A stretch of DNA of 10,647 nt from an uncultured Bacteroidota bacterium (lineage in GTDB: Bacteria > Bacteroidota > Bacteroidia > Chitinophagales > Chitinophagaceae): positions 1 to 10,647 of the forward strand of contig CAILMA010000235.1 in assembly GCA_903835145.1 (NCBI GenBank). The letters are read 5' to 3'. Position numbers and translations under genes: made by a program. Shown here piece after piece: positions 1-6,679 of the stretch (position 1 is the stretch's first letter; each line of letters starts with the position of its first letter). A model generated the notes under the pieces. That model worked only from the letters and a program-made list of their open reading frames with translations, made no database searches and had not been told where the DNA came from.

Positions 1-96
1 ACCGTTAACGTCACTTATAGCTTGATTGGCGGGCACACCCGCACCCGTCAGTAGATTCGACGCCGTGGTGGCTTGATCAATCATCGCATTGCCGGA
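1..96. other. Sequence unrelated to the deacetylase reading frame; breakpoint at about 96
   Basis: This left edge is GC-richer (I count 53 G+C in the first 95 bases) than the following gene. The plus strand has stops in all three frames. On the minus strand one frame is open from 123 to base 1; from the ATG at 84-82 it would read MIDQATTASNLLTGAGVPAN and continue off the window. The composition is Ala/Thr/Gly/Asn-rich, as in secreted repeat proteins, but I recognise no family. It ends where the deacetylase-like homology begins. Confidence 0.4.
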
Positions 97-717
97 TACT
101 TTATACTTTGTGCCCAAAAAACTTCAGCATTCGATAAAAATATAAGCCCCTACCATCCTGCCATGATTCGGGTAATGAAGCAACTTGCGAAAGACGGAGC
201 AACCGGCATACACCCTTCCTATTACGCTACCGCACCCAATATCATAAGCAGAGAAAAATCGATTTTGCAGGAGGCCACCGGCAGGGAGGTAACATTTTCC
301 CGCCAGCACTATATAAAAGTTTCGCTGCCAGCTACTTATCGGCTTCTGCTTCAGAATAATATAACCGATGACTTTACTATGGGGTATGGAAGCCAGCTCG
401 GGTTCAGGGCGGGGACAGGCAGTTCTTTTTTATGGTACGACCTCACCAACGAATGCACAACAGCACTACTGCTACACCCTTTTTGCTTTATGGATACAAC
501 AGCCCATTACGAGTTGGGGCTATCTGCTCACGAGGCATTTGAGCAACTGAATGATATGAATGATATTTTATTGAAAACCGGCAGTACCATGACTACGGTA
601 TTTCATAACTTTTCTCTTGGCACCGCTCCCGAGTGGGCAGGATGGGCACCTGCCTACCAAAGCTGGCTGCAGCAACTTAGCGGCATGAAAAAAGCGGTTA
701 TGCATGACAACCGCTAA
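73..717 (+). CDS. Polysaccharide deacetylase family protein, C-terminal part only (5' truncated)
   Basis: The readable frame resembles the C-terminal half of the roughly 400-residue Bacteroidota proteins annotated as polysaccharide deacetylase family. Recognisable stretches are FDKNISPYHPAM (near residue 20), GIHPSYY, VTFSRQHYIKVSLPATYR, ITDDFTMGYGS..GFRAGT, LLHPFCFMD and TTVFHNFSLG. Such proteins are thought to act on cell-surface or extracellular polysaccharides; the NodB-type TFDDG metal motif would lie in the missing N-terminal half. Family-like sequence starts abruptly at about base 97 (YFILCAQK). The frame has a TAG at 52-54, and the only in-frame start before the homology is TTG at 73, which I doubt is used. 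The gene is therefore either a pseudogene remnant or an assembly chimera at its 5' side. An intrinsic terminator overlaps the stop codon. I am confident of the family resemblance but not of expression. Confidence 0.6.
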   Translation: MINHRIAGYFILCAQKTSAFDKNISPYHPAMIRVMKQLAKDGATGIHPSYYATAPNIISREKSILQEATGREVTFSRQHYIKVSLPATYRLLLQNNITDDFTMGYGSQLGFRAGTGSSFLWYDLTNECTTALLLHPFCFMDTTAHYELGLSAHEAFEQLNDMNDILLKTGSTMTTVFHNFSLGTAPEWAGWAPAYQSWLQQLSGMKKAVMHDNR

Positions 718-722
718 TTTTT
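693..722 (+). terminator. Rho-independent terminator of the deacetylase-like gene
   Basis: Perfect 7-bp stem AGCGGTT (693-699) / AACCGCT (709-715), 9-nt loop, followed by AATTTTT (716-722). An A-run (688-693) precedes it. The stem covers the last codons and the first base of the TAA stop. Confidence 0.7.
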
Positions 723-738
723 CATTGCTAACAGGAAG

Positions 739-1275
739 GGGGTTTACAGGATAAAATTTATTGATCGGAGGTTTATAGGTAAAGGTTTACAGTAAAGACA
801 GGGATTGGTAAATAAATTTGAGACAAGGCAATAGACTGAAAATGGTTTGGTTTCAATAAGTAGTGGTAGGTTTGTTAGGGGCGTGGCGCCAAGCGATAGA
901 TATTTATTCCGTTAGAGTTAAGGTCATTAAGGTCATTCGTCAGGGTTTGATAGATAGGGGGTTTACAGGGGCTGACCTAAAAACAGGCTTAAAAATTGAT
1001 AAGGTTTAAAAAAATAGGGTTTAGTTGAAGTTTAGTTTTTCATATTCGGCTTGCGCCTGCAATAAGATAGATAGGGGCTGGTGAAGAAAATTTTATCTGT
1101 TCAAAAAGATAGCAGGGTTTTGATAGGGTAACTCGGGTTTAGTTGCTGACCAACAATTAAGTCGGATGCATTGTTTTGACATGGTTCATAGGAATAGGTT
1201 TTAGTGGGGTTTATAACATGTTGAAACGGAAAGTGAGTTGAAAGGGTATATAGATTTTTGATAGGTTGATTAGTG
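739..1275. repeat. Non-coding patchwork of repeated G/T-rich words with strong strand skew
   Basis: This 560-base gap between two convergent genes has no convincing ORF. The plus strand is poor in C: in 1201-1260 I count 18 G and 2 C. It is built from recurring short words: GGTTTAYAGG at 741, 770, 784 (last base differs) and 960; GATAGATAGGGG exactly at 949-960 and 1066-1077; GGGTTTAGTTG exactly at 1017-1027 and 1135-1145; CAGGGTTTGATAG at 941 with a one-base-longer CAGGGTTTTGATAG at 1113; AAGGTCATT in tandem at 920-937. The words are dispersed and shuffled rather than periodic. On the minus strand, downstream of the lipoprotein stop, this would be a C-rich 3' extension of that mRNA. I do not recognise the element. 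Confidence 0.55.
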
Positions 1276-1280
1276 AAATA

Positions 1281-2309
1281 TTAGAGGGTCATTATAGAAG
1301 CAATGATCTGGTTCAGGGTTGAGCGGGTAAGCATAGGTGAAAATTGTATTCCATTAGTGATATTTACATTCTTTTGCTGGAAGTAATAGTAGGTACCTGA
1401 AACATTTGCTATCGCAACCAGGTGCACTTTCACGCCTACCGGTACTTCGTAACCGCTGTTGAGCGAGAAGGTGCGGCTTGAAGCATTGTAGTGGTTTACA
1501 GGTGCTATTGAGTTTATATCAGGGAAAATGAGAAACACTGTTGTATTGCTGTTGTTAAACAGGGTATCGGTAGGGGTAGCATAGATGTCTGTAACCGCAC
1601 CGCCTGAAGCAAAGAAACTTGAGCAGCTTATCCAGTCGAAACTTGTGCAGGAATCAAACTTGTTGTAGTTGGTACGCACCACCATGGTATCTAAGGTGTG
1701 GCCGTTTGTATCTACAGAAACAATGAGGAAGCTATCAATAGTTGTGCCGTAGGCCGAAGTGCCGGTTGGAGCGCTGCTTAATCCCCAGTTTACTACAGAA
1801 TCAGCACCTTTCACGCCATAAAACAAGTTAAAGGGCTCGGTTGACGGTTTTGAAGCGAGGAATTCAATACCATATTTGTTGGCAAAAACATCCATTCCAT
1901 TAATTGTAGCCTTAATGTTTACCTGTCCGCCACAATTCAGCAATTTGCCATTACTTGTTTCAGATGAGCGGTTGGCGAGCATGGCACCGGGATTGTACAT
2001 TTCAGTAATCTGTATGTTTACAACACCGTTTGTTATGAAGTTGCCTATCTTATCGCGAAACGAATGAGGGTAAAATCTAAGCACTGTTCCACCTGCAGCC
2101 CTTACTGTCTGGTAAGTGCCGGCGTTCACCTTAATATTCTGAGCATAAGGCTGAAGGCCATTAAATAAGCTATTTAATTGTGTGTAATCTACTGTTGTTG
2201 TACTTACTGTGCTGATATTGCTAACCACACTGGTGCTTTTGCGACAAGAAGCTATTAATAAAATTACAACACCGTAAAATACCAGTAAGATTCGAAATGT
2301 TCTTTTCAT
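1281..2309 (-). CDS. Predicted lipoprotein of unknown function, 342 aa
   Basis: The protein starts with a lipoprotein signal: basic MKRTFR, a hydrophobic stretch, then lipobox I-A-S-C with the acylated cysteine at residue 22, followed by a Ser/Thr/Val-rich linker to about residue 42. It should be anchored in the outer membrane or exposed in the periplasm. The section around residues 80-150 (FRDKIGNFITNGVVNIQITE, then MLANRSSETSNGKLLNCGGQVNIKA) resembles a module seen in other secreted Bacteroidota proteins of unknown role, in which a 'DxxGxxxxGxVxIxxxE' segment is followed by 'TSxGxLLxxGGQxxIxA'. The remainder appears beta-rich. I assign no function. The ATG at 2309-2307 is preceded on the coding strand by an A-rich leader, typical of Bacteroidota. 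It is divergent from yifB and convergent with the truncated gene at 73-717. No terminator is obvious downstream. Confidence 0.85.
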   Translation of the reverse strand: MKRTFRILLVFYGVVILLIASCRKSTSVVSNISTVSTTTVDYTQLNSLFNGLQPYAQNIKVNAGTYQTVRAAGGTVLRFYPHSFRDKIGNFITNGVVNIQITEMYNPGAMLANRSSETSNGKLLNCGGQVNIKATINGMDVFANKYGIEFLASKPSTEPFNLFYGVKGADSVVNWGLSSAPTGTSAYGTTIDSFLIVSVDTNGHTLDTMVVRTNYNKFDSCTSFDWISCSSFFASGGAVTDIYATPTDTLFNNSNTTVFLIFPDINSIAPVNHYNASSRTFSLNSGYEVPVGVKVHLVAIANVSGTYYYFQQKNVNITNGIQFSPMLTRSTLNQIIASIMTL

Positions 2310-2574
2310 ACAAGAGTTTTTTTAGGGTCTGTAGTATATATGACGAAGAGTGAAGGAAATTCGTTAGGAAAATAATGAAATTTCTTTTTCTTAATGCGAT
2401 TGTACCCTCGTTTCGCAGGGACTCTATAGACCTGATTGCAGGACGATTGTTTAATGTACCTATCGAAAACAACGAAAAGATATAAGCATCGCCTTAGCGG
2501 ATTTTTTAAAAACGGACCGCCCCGATTGTTGCTTATTCCCTACTTTTATACCATCATCATAGATTCAAAAAAAC

Positions 2575-4116
2575 ATGTTAGTAAAAGTTTTTGGCAGTGC
2601 GGTGTATGGGGTCGATGCAATAACTATAACTATTGAGGTTGACACGCCCGGCGGGCAGATAGGGGTATTTATTGTAGGGCTGCCTGATAGTGCTGTGAAA
2701 GAAAGTACCGATAGAGTTATCTCAGCTATACTCAATAATAACTTTGAGCGCCCCCGTGGCCGCATAGTTATTAATATGGCGCCTGCCGATATAAAAAAGG
2801 CCGGTGCAGCCTACGACCTGCCCATAGCGCTGGGCATGCTGGCTGCCGGTGGGCAAATACCGCATGAAGAGCTGCACCAATATGTAATAATGGGCGAGCT
2901 TTCGCTGGATGGCAGTATAAAAGGCATAAAGGGTGCCCTGCCCATAGCTATACAAACCCGCGCGGAAAAATTTAAAGGCCTGATTGTGCCCAAGGAAAAT
3001 GCCCGCGAGGCGGCCCTGGTAAACAATCTGGACGTATATGGCGTAGAGAATATAAGTGAGGTAGTAGGCTTTTTCAACGGAAACAGCACACTACAGCCAT
3101 TGAAAGTAAACACCCGCGACGAGTTTTTTGATGCTCAGGCGCATTTTGAAATAGACTTTAATGATGTAAAAGGTCAGGAAAATGTGAAGCGCGCGCTGGA
3201 GATAGCCGCAGCTGGGGGCCACAATGCCATACTTATTGGTCCGCCCGGTGCCGGTAAAACCATGCTGGCGAAGCGCCTGCCCACCATATTGCCACCCCTG
3301 AGCCTGCATGAAGCACTGGAAACCACCAAAATACACTCGGTAGCCGGCAAGCTGCCCGGCAATGCTGCGCTTGTGGCTCAGCGCCCGTTCCGCAGCCCGC
3401 ACCATACTATAAGCGACGCAGCCCTGGTAGGCGGCGGTGGCATGCCCCAGCCCGGCGAAATAAGCCTTGCCCACAACGGTGTTTTGTTCCTCGATGAGTT
3501 GCCGGAGTTTAAGCGCACGGTACTTGAAGTGATGCGCCAACCGATGGAGGAGCGAAAGGTGTGCATCTCCCGCGCACGGCTCAGTATTGAGTTCCCGGCC
3601 AGCTTCATGCTTATAGCCTCCATGAACCCCTGCCCCTGTGGCTACTTTAACCACCCCGAAAAAGAATGTACCTGTAGTGCTGTAATGGTGCAGCGCTACC
3701 TCAATAAAATAAGTGGTCCGTTGCTTGACCGAATAGACCTGCATATGGAAGTGACGCCTGTTGCCTTTAGTGAGCTCTCCTCCCAAAAAACATCGGAGCC
3801 CAGCTCCGTGGTGCGGGAGCGCGTGATAAAAGCACGGGAGATACAGGCCGCCCGCTATACCGATAAACCCGGCGTATACTGCAATGCACAGATAGGCAGC
3901 AAGCTATTGAAGGAAGTTTGCGTCATCAACGCCGTAGGCCAAAATTTATTAAAGACAGCGATGGACAGATTGAATTTGTCGGCCCGTGCCTACGACCGTA
4001 TTCTGAAGGTATCCCGCACCATTGCCGACCTTGCCGGAAGCGACGATATAAGGCCGGAGCATCTGGCAGAGGCTATACAGTACAGGAGCCTGGACAGAGA
4101 GGGTTGGGGAGGTTGA
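2575..4116 (+). CDS. yifB: YifB/ComM family Mg-chelatase-like AAA+ ATPase
   Basis: Full-length member (513 aa; the family is about 500-515). The N-terminal ChlI domain, with a Lon-protease-like S5 fold, covers about residues 1-170 (GLPDSAVKES, PADIKKAGAAYDLPIALG). The Mg-chelatase AAA+ core follows: Walker A GPPGAGKT at 222-229, RPFRSPHHTISDAALVGGG at about 270-288, and Walker B VLFLDE at 303-308. A Cys-rich insertion, CPCGYFNHPEKECTC at 353-367, may bind metal. The C-terminal Mg_chelatase_C helical domain ends in LSARAYDRILKVSRTIADL and IRPEHLAEAIQYR. In ComM of competent bacteria this family is a hexameric helicase promoting branch migration during integration of transformed DNA; the role in non-competent Bacteroidota is less clear. 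The start follows an A-run leader; a near-consensus -7 (TACTTTTA, 2541-2548) is possible. The 3' end is unusual in context: a tandem repeat and a TA cassette follow, then a second decayed copy of this 3' end. Confidence 0.95.
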   Translation: MLVKVFGSAVYGVDAITITIEVDTPGGQIGVFIVGLPDSAVKESTDRVISAILNNNFERPRGRIVINMAPADIKKAGAAYDLPIALGMLAAGGQIPHEELHQYVIMGELSLDGSIKGIKGALPIAIQTRAEKFKGLIVPKENAREAALVNNLDVYGVENISEVVGFFNGNSTLQPLKVNTRDEFFDAQAHFEIDFNDVKGQENVKRALEIAAAGGHNAILIGPPGAGKTMLAKRLPTILPPLSLHEALETTKIHSVAGKLPGNAALVAQRPFRSPHHTISDAALVGGGGMPQPGEISLAHNGVLFLDELPEFKRTVLEVMRQPMEERKVCISRARLSIEFPASFMLIASMNPCPCGYFNHPEKECTCSAVMVQRYLNKISGPLLDRIDLHMEVTPVAFSELSSQKTSEPSSVVRERVIKAREIQAARYTDKPGVYCNAQIGSKLLKEVCVINAVGQNLLKTAMDRLNLSARAYDRILKVSRTIADLAGSDDIRPEHLAEAIQYRSLDREGWGG

Positions 4117-4147
4117 GAGCGGGAAGTGATAAGAGCGGGAAGTGATG
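4116..4147. repeat. 16-bp tandem duplication at the yifB stop codon
   Basis: AGAGCGGGAAGTGAT occurs at 4116-4130 and again exactly at 4132-4146 (period 16). The first copy begins with the last base of the yifB TGA stop. It marks the junction between yifB and the toxin-antitoxin segment. Confidence 0.75.
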
Positions 4148-4195
4148 AGTGAATCTAACCGGCGCGAATCCGCGAAAAATTTTGCAGGAATTTTA

Positions 4196-4226
4196 TTTGA
4201 TAAATTATTTTATACCTGTAAATTAG
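4196..4226 (+). promoter_or_regulatory. Bacteroidota-type promoter of hepT-mntA
   Basis: -33 TTTG at 4196-4199, a 19-nt spacer, then TAAATTAG at 4219-4226 (one mismatch to TAnnTTTG). The spacing matches the Bacteroidota primary-sigma consensus. The ATG of hepT is only 4 nt further on, so a transcript from here would be leaderless or nearly so. Confidence 0.55.
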
Positions 4227-4230
4227 CATA

Positions 4231-4659
4231 ATGGATAACACGGATATTAGATGGGTACAGAGGTTTAGTAATTTTAAAAAAGCTTTATTAAAGCTTGCTG
4301 AAGTTGCTAATAAAGATCCGCATAGTTTGTCAGAATTAGAAAAGGAAGGAATGATACAACGTTTTGAATATACATTTGAACTTGCCTGGAAAACTTTACA
4401 AGACTTGCTGGAGTACAAAGGATACCTTGATATTACAGGACCTAACCCGGTTTTAGAACAGGCATTTAAAGACGGTTATATTGAAAATGAGAAACAGTGG
4501 CGTAGTATGAAAAAATCACGCGAGCTAACATCTCACACCTATAATAGTGATACTGCCAATGATATTGCTTTGAAAATATCTGCTGACTACTGTACATTGC
4601 TGAAAAACCTGGAACGCCGGCTTGACGTAGAGCATGGTAAGCAGCCAATAATTTTTTAA
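4231..4659 (+). CDS. hepT: HepT-type toxin (HI0074 family, nucleotidyltransferase substrate-binding protein)
   Basis: This 142-aa all-helical HEPN-type protein of the HI0074 family shows the family signatures RWVQRFSNFKKAL near residue 7 and QRFEYTFELAWKTLQDLLEYKG at about 43-64. The conserved RX4HXY motif is present as RELTSHTY, with R97, H102 and Y104. In characterised HepT proteins Arg and His form the RNase site, and the Tyr is modified with AMP by the partner antitoxin. Here the gene is followed after a single base by the MNT-domain partner, so the two are almost certainly co-transcribed and translationally coupled. HepT is expected to be a cytoplasmic RNase that stops growth when unpaired. 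All key residues are intact, so the toxin is probably active. The family assignment is firm; the toxin role is inferred from characterised homologues. Confidence 0.92.
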   Translation: MDNTDIRWVQRFSNFKKALLKLAEVANKDPHSLSELEKEGMIQRFEYTFELAWKTLQDLLEYKGYLDITGPNPVLEQAFKDGYIENEKQWRSMKKSRELTSHTYNSDTANDIALKISADYCTLLKNLERRLDVEHGKQPIIF

Positions 4660-4660
4660 A

Positions 4661-4972
4661 ATGGAACACGGACTTTCTATCGAAGATATTGCTATAATAA
4701 AAAAAGTATTTTGGGCGCATTCAAATATATATGAAGTCATATTGTTCGGCTCCCGGGCAAAGGGTAATTATAAACCCGGTTCCGACATTGACCTGGCGGT
4801 GGTAGCCGATGCTTTTACATTTGATGAATTGCTCGAGCTGCATACTGAATTGGAAAAACTGGGATTACTTTATCGCTTCGACATTCAAAATTTTAAAAAA
4901 ATTAAAGACCCTTGCGTCATAGACCATATAGAACGTGTAGGTAAAGTTTTTTATAATAGAGGAAAATTGTGA
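4661..4972 (+). CDS. mntA: MntA-type antitoxin (MNT-domain minimal nucleotidyltransferase)
   Basis: This 103-aa protein carries the minimal nucleotidyltransferase signature GSX10DXD: GSRAKGNYKPGSDID, with GS at residues 30-31 and Asp42 and Asp44. A likely third acidic ligand is Asp74 (YRFDI). In characterised HepT/MntA pairs the MNT protein transfers AMP from ATP onto the HepT tyrosine, neutralising the toxin. The start lies one base after the hepT stop, as expected for an operon. The length is normal and no catalytic residue is missing. The C-terminal end (DHIERVGKVFY) matches the family's usual ending. No terminator is evident after the stop. Confidence 0.92.
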   Translation: MEHGLSIEDIAIIKKVFWAHSNIYEVILFGSRAKGNYKPGSDIDLAVVADAFTFDELLELHTELEKLGLLYRFDIQNFKKIKDPCVIDHIERVGKVFYNRGKL

Positions 4973-5073
4973 AGTATTAAATCTCTATAACGCTTTACTA
5001 TATCAATTTCGAATTGCACTGCTTCATTTTGCGTCGGTTAAAATCTGTTCGATAGATTCAGCTCATAACGTCT

Positions 5074-5229
5074 CCGTAACAGCCTTAATCTTCAACCTGC
5101 GCCTACGACGGTATGCTAAAAGGCTCCAATAAATTCCTTTTTGCCGGAATGTGGGATATGAGGCCTGAGCACCTTGCCAAGGCTATTCATCATAGGAGTT
5201 GGGATAGCGAGATGAACGATGACGATTAA
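5074..5229 (+). pseudogene. Decayed 3' fragment of a second yifB copy
   Basis: From 5101 the frame reads AYDGMLKGSNKFLFAG then MWDMRPEHLAKAIHHRSWDSE and stops at 5227-5229. This aligns with the end of the intact YifB upstream (AYDRILKVSRTIADLAG, DIRPEHLAEAIQYRSLDRE). Just before it, in another frame, NSLNLQP matches MDRLNLSAR if one base is missing near 5097. Over 17 aligned codons from AGG at 5161 I count 37 of 51 identical bases, and many differences are synonymous third-position changes. Upstream of about 5074 the similarity fades. The fragment lacks everything but the last 50 or so codons and cannot encode a functional ATPase. It lies directly beyond the hepT-mntA cassette, which itself follows the intact yifB 3' end. 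Confidence 0.75.
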
Positions 5230-5238
5230 ACTCTAAAA

Positions 5239-5664
5239 TCACCCACCCTTCAACCCCGCCTCTATCATCCCTTTAAGCACATCCAGATTGATGTCGGCGA
5301 GTTTATTGATGTAAACGCAGCCGAGGCCGGCTTTGTATTTTCCGAGTTTTTCGAGTGCCTCGGTGTGGGCATCGGCGTAGGTGCCGAAGTATAGGGAGAG
5401 GTTCGTTTTGCGGGGTGCAAAACCTATCCGCATCCAGTCGGCTTCGCGGCCTGAGGTGGGGCTTTTATGTCTTTTCATACCAAAGCCTACAAAGGAATTG
5501 CTCCAGAGTACCGGCTCTTCGCTGCTGGCCTGCTTCATCATTTCCAGCAGCACAAAGCTGTCCTTGCGCTTTTGCTCCGGGGTAATGGAGTTGAGGAAAT
5601 CTTCTACATTATCTTGGGTCGGTTTGGTCTTGTTGTCCGCCAGTTTTGCTTTCTTTTCAGCCAT
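5239..5664 (-). CDS. DUF1801 (YdhG-like) domain protein, 141 aa
   Basis: The protein matches the compact DUF1801 family: a charged N-terminus with TKPTQDNVEDFLNSI, then EQKRKDSFVLLEMMK, LWSNSFVGFGMKRHK, SGREADWMRIGFAPRKTNLSLYF, and LEKLGKYKAGLGCVYINKLADIN near the C-terminus. The family is small, cytoplasmic and of unknown biochemical role. The frame is open upstream to 5733, but that extension overlaps the end of the broken GNAT gene and matches nothing in DUF1801. The ATG at 5664-5662, preceded by an A-rich leader, gives a normal-length protein starting MAEKKAKL and is the better start. The 3' end faces the yifB fragment, 9 bases away. Confidence 0.85.
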   Translation of the reverse strand: MAEKKAKLADNKTKPTQDNVEDFLNSITPEQKRKDSFVLLEMMKQASSEEPVLWSNSFVGFGMKRHKSPTSGREADWMRIGFAPRKTNLSLYFGTYADAHTEALEKLGKYKAGLGCVYINKLADINLDVLKGMIEAGLKGG

Positions 5665-5714
5665 TATCGATTCTTTATTTTTTTCACAATCTACGTTAAA
5701 GTATACTACCCGCG

Positions 5715-5996
5715 CTATACATGCTGACCCCATACCATTTCATTGTCTGTAGGCTGAAAGCCAAACAATGAGTACATAGTACGGCCATCGTTGGTTGCGT
5801 GCAGGGATACCTATGCTATATTCCTGTCTTTTGCCTCCTCCATAAGTTTCCCGAACAACTGCTTTGAAATGCCTCTGCGGCGATATTCAGGAAGGGTGTA
5901 AACATTGAGTATGTAGGCTCTATCGCCGATGGTGTTTAGGAAATTAGGGTGGATGGTGTGTGAATAATTCTGCCAATCAAAGAAAAATTGAATCAC
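5715..5996 (-). pseudogene. GNAT N-acetyltransferase pseudogene (5' truncated, internal TAG)
   Basis: From a GTG at 5996 the frame reads through DRAYILNVYTLPEYRRRGIS and KQLFGKLMEEAKDRN, the acetyl-CoA-binding core of a GNAT acetyltransferase (R/Q-x-x-G-x-G/A region), then hits TAG at 5813-5811. The same frame continues immediately as VSLHATNDGRTMYSLFGF and QPTDNEMVW to a second TAG at 5717-5715. This is the normal GNAT C-terminus, so the first stop is a nonsense mutation; homologues usually carry Lys or a similar residue there, one base away (AAG to TAG). About half the N-terminal domain is also missing, because the upstream cupin gene ends only 3 bases before the GTG. Both lesions suggest a dead gene. 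Its end overlaps the 5' leader of the DUF1801 gene. Confidence 0.8.
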
Positions 5997-5999
5997 AAA

Positions 6000-6395
6000 C
6001 TATCCCCGATATTGGTCGTCTGTAACAGGCTCTAACCAGTTGACCACGCCTTTTTCTGTGTTTATGTTTATGGCAATATGCACCATAGGGCTTTCGGGTG
6101 AGGCACCATGCCAGTGTCTGATACCCGGCAGGATATTGATAACGCCGCCAACAGGTATGCGCTTAATGGGTTGCCCTTCCTCCTGATAGTAGCAGGTCCC
6201 TTCTTTTACAATCAATATTTGATTTGATGGGTGGGTGTGCCAGTTATTGCGACAGCCAGCTTCAAAATAGACATCGGTTATGTTGCAGTTTGTCACGGTA
6301 TCGGCCACTACCAGCGACTTTAAAAAAGCCTTTCCGCTGAAATAGTCTGCCGGTGCAGGCTTAAATCCCTGTTGTTCCAGTTCCTGAGTGTTCAT
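6000..6395 (-). CDS. Cupin-domain protein, 131 aa
   Basis: Single-domain cupin. Motif 1 is WHTHPSNQILIVKEG, with His53, His55 and Gln59 where many cupins have Glu; motif 2 is LPGIRHWHG, with His94 and His96. These would bind one metal ion inside a beta-barrel. The ending NWLEPVTDDQYRG is typical of small cupins found alone or next to carboxymuconolactone decarboxylase-like genes. The exact substrate is unknown. The ATG follows an A-rich leader. The gene is divergent from the lipoprotein gene that starts at 6680 and sits immediately upstream of the GNAT pseudogene on the same strand. Confidence 0.9.
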   Translation of the reverse strand: MNTQELEQQGFKPAPADYFSGKAFLKSLVVADTVTNCNITDVYFEAGCRNNWHTHPSNQILIVKEGTCYYQEEGQPIKRIPVGGVINILPGIRHWHGASPESPMVHIAININTEKGVVNWLEPVTDDQYRG

Positions 6396-6419
6396 GTTTT
6401 TTGTTTTTAGTTGGGGTTA

Positions 6420-6448
6420 GTTATACCGAGCTTTTCATTTTTTTACAA
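6420..6448 (-). promoter_or_regulatory. Possible promoter of the cupin gene
   Basis: On the minus strand TTGTAA (6448-6443), a 17-nt spacer and TATAAC (6425-6420) resemble a sigma-70-like pair. Bacteroidota primary sigma factors prefer a different consensus, so this is only suggestive. Confidence 0.25.
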
Positions 6449-6639
6449 CTTAGAGTTTTTTAAAATCGATAAACGAATATAGGAATCTGAATCGAATGTA
6501 AATGTTGAAATAACAGCTTCAGTTCGTTTTGGATGGAAAGCTGTGACTACACAAACGAGCTATCATACAGTTGCGAATTTTTAATATTTTACCAGAATCG
6601 TCAAAAAAGTTTTCGCCACCACAAACATGTTAGCATTTT

Positions 6640-6656
6640 CTGGCACGTATTTTGCA
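6640..6656 (+). promoter_or_regulatory. Consensus sigma-54 (RpoN) promoter
   Basis: CTGGCACGTATTTTGCA matches the -24/-12 consensus YTGGCACGrNNNTTGCW at all but one weak position. The GG (6642-6643) and GC (6654-6655) are exactly 10 bases apart. Transcription would start near 6667, about 13 bases before the lipoprotein ATG at 6680. Such promoters need an AAA+ enhancer-binding activator; I cannot identify its upstream site. Confidence 0.7.
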
Positions 6657-6679
6657 GCAATATCCCAAACTCTTTCGCT

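Noticed and set aside
739..1145. GGGTTTA words look like plant-type telomere repeats
   Set aside because: They are not in tandem, vary in flanks and sit mid-contig between genes; the likeness is a by-product of the G/T-rich composition.
720..1275. CRISPR array in the repeat-word region
   Set aside because: Repeats are 9-12 bases, irregularly spaced and of different kinds, without uniform spacers or cas genes.
3091..3786. 231-codon open frame antisense to yifB
   Set aside because: yifB is unambiguous across this span with all motifs intact; the antisense frame has no recognisable domains and reflects codon bias.
5665..5733. 23-codon N-terminal extension of the DUF1801 protein
   Set aside because: It overlaps the GNAT pseudogene's C-terminus in another frame and lacks DUF1801 similarity; the ATG at 5664 gives normal length.
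6533..6679. 49-codon upstream extension of the small lipoprotein
   Set aside because: It would place the lipoprotein signal internally and contains the sigma-54 promoter.
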